Shown: positions 1-6,888, numbered from the stretch's first letter. The stretch is 9,630 nt of DNA from Actinomycetota bacterium (GCA_005884985.1 VAYK01000029.1:1-9630); one strand, 5' to 3'. Numbers and translations: made by a program. Notes: a model not told the origin generated them from the letters alone.

Positions 1-282
1 CTGATCGCGAAACCGCGACTCGGCGTAGATCACCGCCGCGATCAGCGAGGGGTCCAGGTGCTTGGCTGCAGCCTGCTGGCGGATGATGTCGTCGTACCGG
101 AGCGGCAGGGTGAGCTCGCGGATCGCCTTTTCGAAGTCGATCCGGCTGATCCCGATCGCCGCCCCGACCCCGATGGCAGCCGCGGCCACGACCGCCAGCC
201 ACCGGCGCCGGCGCGACCTGGGGCGTGTTTCCGCGCGGGCTCGCGGCCTGCGGCGCGGGTCCGCGGTCCTCGCGGGGCTCAT
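1..282 (-). CDS. Lytic transglycosylase, N-terminal part (cut by window edge)
   Basis: The reading frame starts with ATG at 282 and runs off the left edge, giving 94 residues. Residues 1-27 are very rich in arginine. Residues 28-45 form a hydrophobic, Ala/Gly-rich segment (WLAVVAAAAIGVGAAIGI), so the protein is probably anchored with its C-terminus outside the membrane. From about residue 62 it matches the start of an SLT (soluble lytic transglycosylase-like) domain: YDDIIRQQAAAKHLDPSLIA, then VIYAESRFRD, in which Glu88 of the AES motif fits the catalytic glutamate of goose-type/SLT enzymes. Such enzymes cleave the MurNAc-GlcNAc bond of peptidoglycan to give anhydro-muropeptides. The start codon overlaps the coaE stop (ATGA) and has AGGAG four bases upstream, so translation is probably coupled to coaE. 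The substrate-binding part of the domain lies outside the window, so the subfamily cannot be set. Confidence 0.85.
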   Translation of the reverse strand, partial: MSPARTADPRRRPRARAETRPRSRRRRWLAVVAAAAIGVGAAIGISRIDFEKAIRELTLPLRYDDIIRQQAAAKHLDPSLIAAVIYAESRFRDQ

Positions 283-883
283 GCCGCTCCTGGGGCGAGC
301 GTCACCAGCTCCGGAACCAGTCGAGCTACCTGCTCCTCGAGCTCGGCCAGCGAGCCATCGTTGGGGATCACGTGGGTCGCCCGTGCAGCCTTCTCCTCCT
401 GGGAGAGCTGTCGGCCGCTGCGCCCCTCGAGCAGCCGGGTCCCGCGGTCCCGCGCTCTCGCCGCCCGGGTGGAGTCGTCCGCGACCACGCACACCGTGGC
501 GTCGAAAGCGGCCTCCATGCCGGTCTCGAACAGCAGCGGCACCTCGACGACCGCAAGCGTCGTATCGGGAGAATCGACTCGAGCCAGGCGAGCTCGTCGG
601 GCCGCTCGAAGACGATCGCGCCAACCCGGCCGCGGTCCACCCCGCCGTCCGCCAGCACCGGCTCGCCCCAGCGCTCGACCAGCCGCTCGCGCACCTCCTG
701 GGAGCCGAGGAGGTCGTGGACCACGGCGTCGCTGGACAGCGTCGCCGCGCCGAGCCGGGCGAAGGCGGCGAGCGCCTCCGACTTGCCGGAGGCGACCGCG
801 CCCGTTAGGCCCACTAATACGGGCGCCGAGCCGTGAGGCGAGGCGACAGGCTGGTGCCTGTTGATGTCAGGCGGTGGGGCCAC
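279..883 (-). pseudogene. coaE: Dephospho-CoA kinase, frameshifted by an internal deletion
   Basis: CoaE phosphorylates the 3'-OH of dephospho-CoA with ATP, the last step of CoA synthesis. The N-terminal half is in one frame: strand beta-1 and P-loop (PVLVGLTGAVASGKS), SSDAVVHDLLG, then FERPDELAWLESIL. The C-terminal half is in another frame: AVVEVPLLFETGMEAAFD, the Arg-rich lid region RDRGTRLLEGRSGRQL, then IPNDGSLAELEEQVARL and TGA at 279. The frame change falls at about 564-571. The usual HP(L/R)V segment and roughly 13-20 residues after LESIL are missing, so a deletion (length 3n+1) explains this better than a single-base slip. I chose GTG 883 because the only later candidate, GTG 814, would cut off beta-1. 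It starts 10 bases after the rpsA stop, and its stop overlaps the next ATG. It may be a true pseudogene or a sequence error. The family assignment is firm. Confidence 0.85.
287..291 (-). promoter_or_regulatory. Shine-Dalgarno of the lytic transglycosylase
   Basis: AGGAG on the minus strand lies four bases before the ATG at 282, inside the last codons of coaE. It supports this start and internal-operon translation. It contrasts with the first genes of units in this window, which show no such site. Confidence 0.7.
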
Positions 884-893
884 CGCCCGCCGA

Positions 894-2222
894 TCAGGAG
901 CCCTCGTCCTCCGAGGGCGGTTCGCCGGTCTCCTCGGCCTCTGCGGGCGTCTGGTCTCCCTCAGGCTCGGGCGGGGGCTCGGGGAAGACCTCCTCGGAGA
1001 CGTCGAGGTCGGGCACCTCATCCGGGGCCGCCGGTGCCTCACCGGTCAGCTCCGGCGGCATCAGGTCTCGCAGGGGCAGGTTCTGGGGCTCGGCGCGCTT
1101 GACGCTGAGCGAGATCCGGCGACGGTTCTCGTCGATCTCGAGGATCCTCACCCAGGTTTGGTCGCCGGGTGAGACGACCTCGCTGGGGTTCTCCACGTGG
1201 TGCTCGGCGAGCTCCGAGATGTGGACCAGCCCCTCGACGCCGGGGATGATCTCGACGAAGGCGCCGAAGGCGACCACCTTGGTGACCTTGCCCTCGAGCA
1301 CGTCTCCGGGGCGGTACTCGTCGAGCACCTTGCGCCATGGATCTTCCTGCGTCTGCTTCAGGCCCAGCGAGATCCGCTGGCGCTCGCGGTCGATGTCGAG
1401 CACCTTCACGTTCACCGCCGCGCCCACCGAGAGGACCTCGGAGGGATGGTTGACGTGGCTCCAGGAAAGCTCGGAGATGTGGATCAGGCCGTCGATCCCG
1501 TCGAGGTCGACGAAGGCGCCGAAGTCGACGATGTTGGAGATCTTCCCCTCGACGACCATGCCGGGCTGCAGGCGACCCAGGATCTGCTCGCGGACCTCCT
1601 TGCGCTCCTCCTCGAGCACGGCACGGCGCGACAGCACCACGTTGTTGCGGCTGCGGTTGAGCTCGATCACCTTGCACTCGAGCGTCTGGCCCTTGAACTC
1701 CTCGAGGTTGTGGACGCGACGGATGTCGACCAGCGACGCGGGCAGGAAGCCGCGGACGCCGAGGTCGAGGATCAGCCCTCCCTTGACCACCTCGATCACC
1801 GTTCCTTCGACCGGTTCGCCGGACTCGGCCGCGGCCTCGATCTTGCGCCATGCCTTCTCGAAGCGGGCGCGCTTCTTGGACAGGAGCAGCCGTCCCTCCT
1901 GGTCCTCCTTGGTGAGAACGAGCGCATCGACGCGCTCGCCCAGCGACACCTCCTCGGCGGGGTCCACCGAGCGCCGGATCGAGAGCTCGGTCGAGGGGAT
2001 GACCCCCTCCGACTTGTAGCCGATGTCGACCAGGACCTCGTCCTTGTCGATCCTGACCACCTCGCCGCTCACCACGTCGCCCTCGTCGAAGGGCTTGATC
2101 GTGGCGTCGTAGTTGGGAACGAGCTTGCCGTCGACCTCGATCAGGAGGTCGTTCGAGCTCTCCGGGGGCGCCTGCTGGGCGCTCTCGCGGGCAGTCTCGG
2201 CCGTTGTGTCGGTCGCGGACAC
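894..2222 (-). CDS. rpsA: 30S ribosomal protein S1
   Basis: This 442-residue protein carries four S1 (OB-fold RNA-binding) domains at about residues 47-118, 135-202, 219-290 and 304-377. The last two show the classic pattern GKISNIVDFGAFVDL..GLIHISELSW and GKVTKVVAFGAFVEI..GLVHISELAE. Domains 1 and 2 are more diverged, as in the ribosome-binding domains of S1. The C-terminus (about 385-442) is acidic and Pro/Glu-rich and probably disordered. Four domains and this length fit actinobacterial S1; the E. coli protein has six. It helps mRNA bind the 30S subunit. The start is GTG 2222, because an in-frame TAG lies 12 bases upstream and no other ATG/GTG is close. No Shine-Dalgarno is visible. It leads a minus-strand unit with coaE and a lytic transglycosylase, and rpsA-coaE adjacency is also found in mycobacteria. 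Confidence 0.96.
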   Translation of the reverse strand: MSATDTTAETARESAQQAPPESSNDLLIEVDGKLVPNYDATIKPFDEGDVVSGEVVRIDKDEVLVDIGYKSEGVIPSTELSIRRSVDPAEEVSLGERVDALVLTKEDQEGRLLLSKKRARFEKAWRKIEAAAESGEPVEGTVIEVVKGGLILDLGVRGFLPASLVDIRRVHNLEEFKGQTLECKVIELNRSRNNVVLSRRAVLEEERKEVREQILGRLQPGMVVEGKISNIVDFGAFVDLDGIDGLIHISELSWSHVNHPSEVLSVGAAVNVKVLDIDRERQRISLGLKQTQEDPWRKVLDEYRPGDVLEGKVTKVVAFGAFVEIIPGVEGLVHISELAEHHVENPSEVVSPGDQTWVRILEIDENRRRISLSVKRAEPQNLPLRDLMPPELTGEAPAAPDEVPDLDVSEEVFPEPPPEPEGDQTPAEAEETGEPPSEDEGS

Positions 2223-2226
2223 GGCG

Positions 2227-2262
2227 GCTAACTATGCCAAAAGTGGGCCATCCGCAGTTAGC
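2227..2262. repeat. 7-bp inverted repeat next to the rpsA start
   Basis: GCTAACT (2227-2233) and AGTTAGC (2256-2262) are exact reverse complements separated by 22 bases. The left arm overlaps the candidate rpsA -10 and the region just before its GTG. It could be a regulator site or chance; nothing identifies a binding protein. Confidence 0.35.
2231..2236 (-). promoter_or_regulatory. Candidate extended -10 of rpsA
   Basis: On the minus strand TGG-CATAGT resembles an extended -10 element (TGn plus four of six matches to TATAAT). It ends 8 bases before the GTG start at 2222, which would give an mRNA starting at or very near the start codon. No convincing -35 is seen. It overlaps one arm of an inverted repeat (2227-2233). 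Confidence 0.4.
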
Positions 2263-2287
2263 GGCACCCAGATCGCAGATCCGCTGG

Positions 2288-2303
2288 TTACGCGCCAGCG
2301 TAA
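2288..2303. promoter_or_regulatory. Perfect palindrome, possible operator
   Basis: TTACGC-GCCA-GCGTAA is a perfect 6+4+6 inverted repeat in the middle of the 122-bp divergent region between rpsA and the FAD reductase gene. Its position between two divergent promoters fits an operator. The regulator is unknown. Confidence 0.4.
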
Positions 2304-2321
2304 TAGCCATTGCTCAATGCC

Positions 2322-2332
2322 TACTTGAAGTA
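2322..2332. promoter_or_regulatory. Small palindrome overlapping the reductase -10
   Basis: TACTT-G-AAGTA is an exact 11-base odd palindrome. It overlaps the first two bases of the candidate -10 (2331-2336) of the FAD reductase gene, where a bound repressor would block RNA polymerase. A palindrome this short can occur by chance. Confidence 0.3.
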
Positions 2333-2336
2333 CTCT
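2331..2336 (+). promoter_or_regulatory. Candidate -10 of the FAD reductase gene
   Basis: TACTCT fits the actinobacterial TANNNT -10 pattern and ends 8 bases before ATG 2345. A weak TTGCTC lies 15 bases upstream (2310-2315). With no Shine-Dalgarno before the ATG, a leaderless or nearly leaderless transcript is likely. Confidence 0.4.
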
Positions 2337-2344
2337 CGCCTGCG

Positions 2345-3475
2345 ATGCCTCAACGACGCACGAAGCGCGGTTCGGAGCGCACACCCCTGGCGCGCGACTG
2401 CGACGTGCTGATCTGCGGGGCGAGCTTCGCCGGCCTGGCGGTGGCGCGCGAGTTAGCGGGCTCGGGAGCGCGAGCTTTGATCGTCGACCGCTACGAGATC
2501 GGGGAGCGCCAGACCTCGGCCTGCGCGGCCCCCACCGAATGGATCTCTGCGATGGGGACCGAGGCGTCGATCAAGCAGACCTTCCGCGATCTGGTCATCC
2601 ACACCCCCCAGGTGACCACCCGGATGCACCTCCCGTGGACGTTCTCGACCTTCGACTACCCGACTCTCTGCGAGCTCCTATTCCAGCAGTGCGACGCCGA
2701 TTTCGAGACCGCCAAGGTTGACGGACGGACCGGCACCACGGTTCATACGGATCGCGGGGACCTGGAGGCGCCACTGGTCGTCGACTGCCTGGGTTGGCGC
2801 CGCGTCCTCGGCTCCGACGGATACCAGCCCACCGACGCGCCGCTCTCGCGCGGGCTGGAGGTGCACCCGGGTGGAGCCTCGGACCACCTGGAGATCTGGA
2901 TCGATCGCGGCTACGTCCCCGCCGGCTACAGCTGGAGCTTTCCCGCCCGCGACGAGGTCCGAGTCGGCGTCGGCTCCTTCGATCCCCGCTTCGCCGTCAA
3001 GGAGCCGACCGTGCGACTGGCGCGGGACCTGCACCGCGACGCCGTCCGTTACCAGGGCAACTGGATCCCTCACAAGCTGCGCAAGGCGGCCGAGGACGAG
3101 GTCTTCTTCGTCGGCGACTCGGCGGGACACTGCCTGCCGCTGACCGCCGAGGGGATCCGCACAGCGTTCTACTTCGGGATCGCCTGCGGGCGGGAGCTAC
3201 GGGCCGTGCTCTCCGAGACAAAGCCCGGCGACGAGGCGCTCCGCGACTACGGCGCCTTCTCGGCCGCCCATCGCTGGAAGTTCGAATCGCTGCTGCGCGT
3301 TCAGCGGCTCATTCCTCGCCTGCCGCCGCGCCTCCTGGCACCGGCGCTGCGCGGGATGGCCAGCGACCGTTTCGTTCGTTGGGCCTTCGACCACTATCTC
3401 CGGATCGCGCCTCCGGACTTCGCGGGCGCCCCGCGGAGGGGCAACACCCGGCCGGCCGAGCCGATCGCCGCCTAG
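2345..3475 (+). CDS. FAD-dependent oxidoreductase, geranylgeranyl reductase family
   Basis: This 376-residue flavoprotein has an N-terminal dinucleotide-binding fold at about 20-50 (VLICGASFAGLAVARELA, then LIVDR ending beta-2). A DCLGWRRVLG stretch at 147-156 fits the second FAD-contact motif. GDSAGHCLPLTAEGIRTAF at 257-275 is the third, in the form typical of geranylgeranyl reductases. GYSWSFPARDEVRVGVGSF (194-212) matches the family's conserved core strand pair. Relatives reduce double bonds of isoprenoid chains (menaquinone, archaeal lipids, chlorophyll side chain) or act as flavin hydroxylases. The substrate here cannot be set, but saturation of a menaquinone tail would suit an actinobacterium. 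ATG 2345 was chosen because earlier in-frame starts would run into rpsA and the divergent promoter region. It stands alone on its strand, divergent from rpsA. Its TAG stop shares four bases with the stop of the convergent membrane-protein gene. Confidence 0.85.
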   Translation: MPQRRTKRGSERTPLARDCDVLICGASFAGLAVARELAGSGARALIVDRYEIGERQTSACAAPTEWISAMGTEASIKQTFRDLVIHTPQVTTRMHLPWTFSTFDYPTLCELLFQQCDADFETAKVDGRTGTTVHTDRGDLEAPLVVDCLGWRRVLGSDGYQPTDAPLSRGLEVHPGGASDHLEIWIDRGYVPAGYSWSFPARDEVRVGVGSFDPRFAVKEPTVRLARDLHRDAVRYQGNWIPHKLRKAAEDEVFFVGDSAGHCLPLTAEGIRTAFYFGIACGRELRAVLSETKPGDEALRDYGAFSAAHRWKFESLLRVQRLIPRLPPRLLAPALRGMASDRFVRWAFDHYLRIAPPDFAGAPRRGNTRPAEPIAA

Positions 3476-3909
3476 CGCACCACGAGGTAGGTGCCGGCGA
3501 GCAGCAGGACGACGCCGGCGATCCGCGTCGCGCTGAGCGGCGTCTCCTCGAGGCCCAGGATCCCGAGCCGATCGATGACCACGGCCGTCGCCAGCTGCCC
3601 GGTGATCGTCGCCGCCGCGACACCACCGGCGCCGATCGAGCTGACGGCGATCAGAGCTATGGTCACGTAGGCGGCTCCGAGCATGCCGCCGATGAGGTAA
3701 TACCAGCGCACGTCGAAGGTCGAGGAGAGCCCGCCCGCCTTCCCGCTCAGGGCGACGATCAGGGCGAGAAGCAGGGTCCCCACCGCAAACGAGACCAGGG
3801 CGGCGGGGAGATTCCCGGTCGCGCGCCCCAGACCGGCATTGATTGGCGGCTGCAGCGCGATCAGGCCGCCCACCAAGGCAGTGAGCAGCACGGCCAAGCC
3901 TCGGTCCAT
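3472..3909 (-). CDS. YdcZ/DUF606-family small membrane protein (DMT-type transporter)
   Basis: This 145-residue protein has about five hydrophobic helices (roughly 4-24, 33-54, 69-91, 94-112, 128-143). Near its start it has the family signature ALQPPINAGLGRATGN followed by LVSFAVGTLLLAL. It resembles YdcZ/DUF606 proteins, one-domain relatives of the drug/metabolite transporter superfamily. The length is normal for the family, and such proteins probably work as homo- or heterodimers. No substrate is established. ATG 3909 is the first start after an upstream stop. No Shine-Dalgarno is seen, but a TANNNT hexamer lies 9 bases upstream. It is downstream of polA on the same strand, separated by 114 bp with two hairpins, so it is likely transcribed separately. 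Its stop overlaps the stop of the convergent reductase gene. Confidence 0.85.
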   Translation of the reverse strand: MDRGLAVLLTALVGGLIALQPPINAGLGRATGNLPAALVSFAVGTLLLALIVALSGKAGGLSSTFDVRWYYLIGGMLGAAYVTIALIAVSSIGAGGVAAATITGQLATAVVIDRLGILGLEETPLSATRIAGVVLLLAGTYLVVR

Positions 3910-3918
3910 CGTGGCGAG

Positions 3919-3924
3919 ATGCTA
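3919..3924 (-). promoter_or_regulatory. Candidate -10 of the YdcZ-family gene
   Basis: TAGCAT on the minus strand (TANNNT type) ends 9 bases before ATG 3909, giving a likely leaderless transcript. No -35 is recognised. Two copies of GAGTGTC (minus strand; 3927-3933 and 3942-3948, 15 bp apart) sit just upstream and could be a regulator site. Confidence 0.4.
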
Positions 3925-3930
3925 GTGACA

Positions 3931-3960
3931 CTCGGGGCGCCGACACTCCCCAACCCCGAG
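3931..3960. repeat. 7-bp inverted repeat upstream of the YdcZ-family gene
   Basis: CTCGGGG (3931-3937) and CCCCGAG (3954-3960) are perfect reverse complements with a 16-base loop. It may be a second terminator for polA or part of the regulatory region of the membrane-protein gene. There is no T-run to decide. Confidence 0.35.
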
Positions 3961-4000
3961 CAATCACCCCGACGACTGAGACCGTCGAAGCGTGATCTTC

Positions 4001-4021
4001 GGGCGCCACCGGGCGGCGCCC
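4001..4021 (-). terminator. Hairpin after polA, likely terminator without T-run
   Basis: GGGCGCC and GGCGCCC form a perfect 7-bp GC stem with a 7-base loop, two bases after the polA TAG. The following minus-strand bases (GAAGATC) hold no T-run, so it is not a classic intrinsic terminator. GC hairpins without a tail often sit at gene ends in high-GC actinobacteria. Confidence 0.5.
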
Positions 4022-4023
4022 CG

Positions 4024-6684
4024 CTACTTTGCCGCTAGCCAGTCCTTGCCGATGCCCACGTCCACCGCCAGCGGCGGGTCGAGGTCGAAGGCGGCGCACA
4101 TCTCCCGCCTCACGAGCTCCGTGGCGGAGTCCATCTCCGCCGCCGGTCCCTCGAACAGCAGCTCGTCGTGTATCTGGAGCACCAGCCGGCTCTCCATGCC
4201 CGCTTCGGCGAGCGCAGTCTGACAGCGCACCATGGCCACCTTGATGATGTCCGCGGCCGTTCCCTGGATCACAGTGTTGACGGCCAGCCGCTCGCCCAGC
4301 GAGCGCCGCTGACGCTGCCCGGAGCGCAGCTCGGGGATCGTCCGTCGCCGGCCCATCAGCGTGGTCACGTACCCCTCTCGCTCGGCGCCGGCGATCGTCT
4401 CCTCGATGAACCGCTTCACGGCGGGGAAGCGCTCGAAGTAGCGCTGGATGTAGACGGCGGCCTCCTCGCGCGAGATCTGCAGACGATCCGCGAGCCCGAA
4501 CGCCGACAGCCCGTACGCGATCCCGTAGTTGACCATCTTCGCCTTGGAGCGTTCAGCCGGGCCAACCTCCTCGGGCGGGATGACGAGGACCTCGGCGGCG
4601 GTCTCCCGGTGCACGTCCTCGCTCGAGGCGAAGATCTCGCGCAGCACGTCCTCGCCGGCGACATGGGCGAGCACGCGCAGCTCGACTTGGTTGTAGTCCG
4701 CCGACAGCAGGCGCATGCCGCGTTCGGCGACGAAGCAGGCCCGCACCGGCCGACCGATCTCGGAGCGGATCGGGATGTTCTGGAGGTTCGGGTTGATGCT
4801 CGAGAGGCGCCCCGTGGTCGTCGCGACCTGGTTGAAGGTCGTGTGGATGCGTCCCGTCTCGGGGTCAATCAGCTCAGGCAGTGCGTCGAGGTAGGTGTTC
4901 TTGAGCTTCGTCAGCTCGCGCCAGCTCTCGACCTTGCCGACGATCTCGTGCTCGTCGCGGATCTGGGCGAGCACGCGGGCGTCGGTCGAGAAGCCCGTCT
5001 TGCCGCGGCGCTTCTTGGTCAGGCCGAGCTCGGAGAACAGCACCTCGCCGAGCTGCTGCGGCGAGCCGATCGTGAACTCGTGACCCGCGAGCTCGAAGAT
5101 CTCGCGCTCGAGCCCGGTTATCCGCTCGGCCATTCCCGCCCCGATCTCGGCAAGGCGCTTGGCGTCGAGCTTGACGCCCTCGCGCTCCATCGCGGCCAGC
5201 ACCTCGATCAGAGGCATCTCCACCTCGTTCAGGAGCTGCTCGAGGCCCAGCTCGGCAAGCCGCTCGCGCTGCCGGTCGGCCAGTTCATGGGTGAGGCGGG
5301 CGTCGACCGCGGGATCGCCGGGCACCTCACCCTCCTCGGCGGCGAGCGAGAGCTGACCCGGCTCGGTGCTCGCCGGCGCCGCCGCCAGCCCGGCGTCGGC
5401 TGCCAGCTCATGCAGGTCGTAGGTGCGACGCGCCGGGTCGACGAGGTAGGCGGCGACCATCGTGTCGTATGAGAGCTCGAGCCGGTCGGAGGCGATGGCC
5501 AGGAGCCCGTGCCTGCCGCCCCCTCCAAGCCCCTTTGCGTCGTGGGCGATCAGTGGCCGTCCGGAAAGCTCGCCGGCGAGCTCGCCCAAGTCGTCGGCGT
5601 CGCCCGCCACGACCTTCTCGCCGTCGCTCGCCGCCCAGCGACCTGCCTCGATCGCAATCGCGATCGATCCAGCGGCGAGGTCGGCCGGCGTTCCCTCCAC
5701 CGCCTCGACCTCGATCGTCTCCTCGACCTCGCGCTCGGGCACGATCTCCCCGAACTCCTCGTCCAGCCGCTGCATCACGGCACGCAGCTCGAACTCCGCC
5801 GCCACCTCGCGCAGCCGGCTGCGATCGGGCTTCGCGCGGGCCTGCGTGCGGACGTCTATCGGGATCTCGATGTCGTCCTTCAGGGTGGCAAGTTGCTTCG
5901 AGACGCGAGCGTCGTCGGCGTGCTCGGTGAGGTTCTGCTTCCGCTTCGCGCCCGAGACCTTGTCCACGTTTTCGAGCACCGCCTCGAGCGAGCCGAACTG
6001 CTGCAGGAGCTGGGCGGCGGTCTTGTCGCCGATCCCAGGAACGCCGGGGATGTTGTCGGAGGTGTCGCCCTTCAGCCCGATTAGGTCCGGGACCAACTCG
6101 GGAGGGACGCCGTAGCGCTCGACGACTCCCTCGCGATCGTAGATCTTCGTCTCGGTGACTCCGCGCGAGGTGGTCATCACGCGTACCCCTTCCTCGACCA
6201 CCTGGTAGACGTCGCGATCTCCCGAGACGACCATCACCGGGATGTCGACCTGGCGGGCCTGGCGCACGAGGGTCGCGATCACGTCGTCGGCCTCCCAGCC
6301 CTCGACCTTGACGTTATGAAAGCCGAACGCCTCCGCCAGCGGCGCCAGGTGTGGCCACTGCTCGGAGAGCAGGTCGGGACGCGGCGGGCGCTGCGCCTTG
6401 TAGTCCCCGTACTCGAGCTCGCGCCCGGACATTCCGGCATCCCAGGCGACGATCACCGCCTGGGGGCGGTGCTCGATCAGGATCTTGGCCATCATCGAGG
6501 CGAAGCCGTAGATCGCATTGGTGGGGCGACCGTCGGCGGTCGCGATCGACTCCGGGAGCGCGAAGAACGCCCGGTACGCGAGGCTGTTGCCGTCGATCAG
6601 GAACAGCTCGCCGCTGCCGTCGGGCGAGCTCTGGAGCCTGGAGTTGGGCGTGGCGATCTTGGTCGCGGACTTGGTTGCAGCCAC
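4024..6684 (-). CDS. polA: DNA polymerase I
   Basis: This 886-residue protein fills gaps in repair and removes Okazaki primers. The 5'-nuclease domain (about 26-310) has LIDGNSLAYRAF with Asp31, EADD 131-134, GDRD 155-158 and the helix-hairpin-helix GDTSDNIPGVPGIGDKTA (206-223). The middle 3'-5' exonuclease-like domain (about 330-475) has lost the DxE motif (it reads AIAIEAG) and the Asp-bearing motif near 380 (LIAHDAKGL), so proofreading is probably absent. The polymerase domain (about 480-886) has motif A SADYNQVELR with Asp662, the O-helix RSKAKMVNYGIAYG with Arg712, Lys716 and Tyr720, and motif C QIHDELLFE with Asp840 and Glu841. Tyr720 takes the place of E. coli Phe762. GTG 6684 is the first start after a stop and lies shortly before the catalytic region. 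No Shine-Dalgarno is seen. A short DUF559 remnant lies just upstream on the same strand. Confidence 0.97.
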   Translation of the reverse strand: MAATKSATKIATPNSRLQSSPDGSGELFLIDGNSLAYRAFFALPESIATADGRPTNAIYGFASMMAKILIEHRPQAVIVAWDAGMSGRELEYGDYKAQRPPRPDLLSEQWPHLAPLAEAFGFHNVKVEGWEADDVIATLVRQARQVDIPVMVVSGDRDVYQVVEEGVRVMTTSRGVTETKIYDREGVVERYGVPPELVPDLIGLKGDTSDNIPGVPGIGDKTAAQLLQQFGSLEAVLENVDKVSGAKRKQNLTEHADDARVSKQLATLKDDIEIPIDVRTQARAKPDRSRLREVAAEFELRAVMQRLDEEFGEIVPEREVEETIEVEAVEGTPADLAAGSIAIAIEAGRWAASDGEKVVAGDADDLGELAGELSGRPLIAHDAKGLGGGGRHGLLAIASDRLELSYDTMVAAYLVDPARRTYDLHELAADAGLAAAPASTEPGQLSLAAEEGEVPGDPAVDARLTHELADRQRERLAELGLEQLLNEVEMPLIEVLAAMEREGVKLDAKRLAEIGAGMAERITGLEREIFELAGHEFTIGSPQQLGEVLFSELGLTKKRRGKTGFSTDARVLAQIRDEHEIVGKVESWRELTKLKNTYLDALPELIDPETGRIHTTFNQVATTTGRLSSINPNLQNIPIRSEIGRPVRACFVAERGMRLLSADYNQVELRVLAHVAGEDVLREIFASSEDVHRETAAEVLVIPPEEVGPAERSKAKMVNYGIAYGLSAFGLADRLQISREEAAVYIQRYFERFPAVKRFIEETIAGAEREGYVTTLMGRRRTIPELRSGQRQRRSLGERLAVNTVIQGTAADIIKVAMVRCQTALAEAGMESRLVLQIHDELLFEGPAAEMDSATELVRREMCAAFDLDPPLAVDVGIGKDWLAAK

Positions 6685-6690
6685 ACCCTG

Positions 6691-6696
6691 ATCTTA
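6691..6696 (-). promoter_or_regulatory. Candidate -10 of polA
   Basis: TAAGAT on the minus strand (five of six matches to TATAAT) ends 6 bases before GTG 6684, so the transcript could begin at the start codon. Its TAA is also the stop codon of the DUF559 remnant. No clear -35 is visible at the normal distance. Confidence 0.45.
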
Positions 6697-6888
6697 GGCT
6701 CGGACGCGGCGCGGCCGAGGGGCAAGCAGCGCCCGGAGAGTAGCGGCGACGGCCTCGGGCTTGGTCGTCACCTGCCGGTGCATGAAGCGGACCACCAGGT
6801 AGCCGAGCGACGTCAGCCGGGCGTCGCGCGCACGGTCGGCCTCGAGCCGAAGTCCGAAATGGTCCTCTCCGGCAGCGGGATAGCGCTT
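6694..6888 (-). pseudogene. DUF559 (Vsr-like nuclease fold) remnant, N-terminus lost
   Basis: An open frame of 64 codons ends at TAA (6694-6696) and has an in-frame TAA immediately upstream (6889-6891), with no start codon before the conserved core. It reads GLRLEADRARDARLTSLGY, then LVVRFMHRQVTTKPEAVAA and TLRALLA. This matches the C-terminal part of DUF559 proteins (pattern ExDRxRDxxLxxxGYxVxRFxxxQV...PxxVxxxLRxxL), which have a restriction-endonuclease/Vsr-like fold. The usual EVDG strand with the acidic catalytic residue is missing, so it cannot be active. Codon usage is still like its neighbours, so decay looks recent or the fragment was truncated in one step. It occupies most of the roughly 308-bp space between polA and the malic enzyme gene. 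Confidence 0.65.

Noticed and set aside
560..575. Programmed ribosomal frameshift in coaE
   Set aside because: There is no slippery run at the junction, and conserved residues are missing, which a frameshift alone would not cause. Deletion or sequence error is simpler.
1197..2231. Long plus-strand open frame opposite rpsA (344 codons)
   Set aside because: It is the antisense shadow of a clearly conserved four-domain S1 gene. Its residues are skewed to Leu/Asp/Val/His, as expected from reverse-reading GC-rich codons, and it matches no domain.
2204..2344. N-terminal extension of the FAD reductase from an upstream in-frame start
   Set aside because: The added residues (MCRSRTRRLT...) are not part of the family, overlap the rpsA coding start, and would be encoded by the divergent promoter region.
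4168..5472. Long plus-strand open frame opposite polA (434 codons)
   Set aside because: It lies entirely within polA, whose catalytic motifs are all present on the other strand. Its composition is typical of a GC-rich shadow frame.
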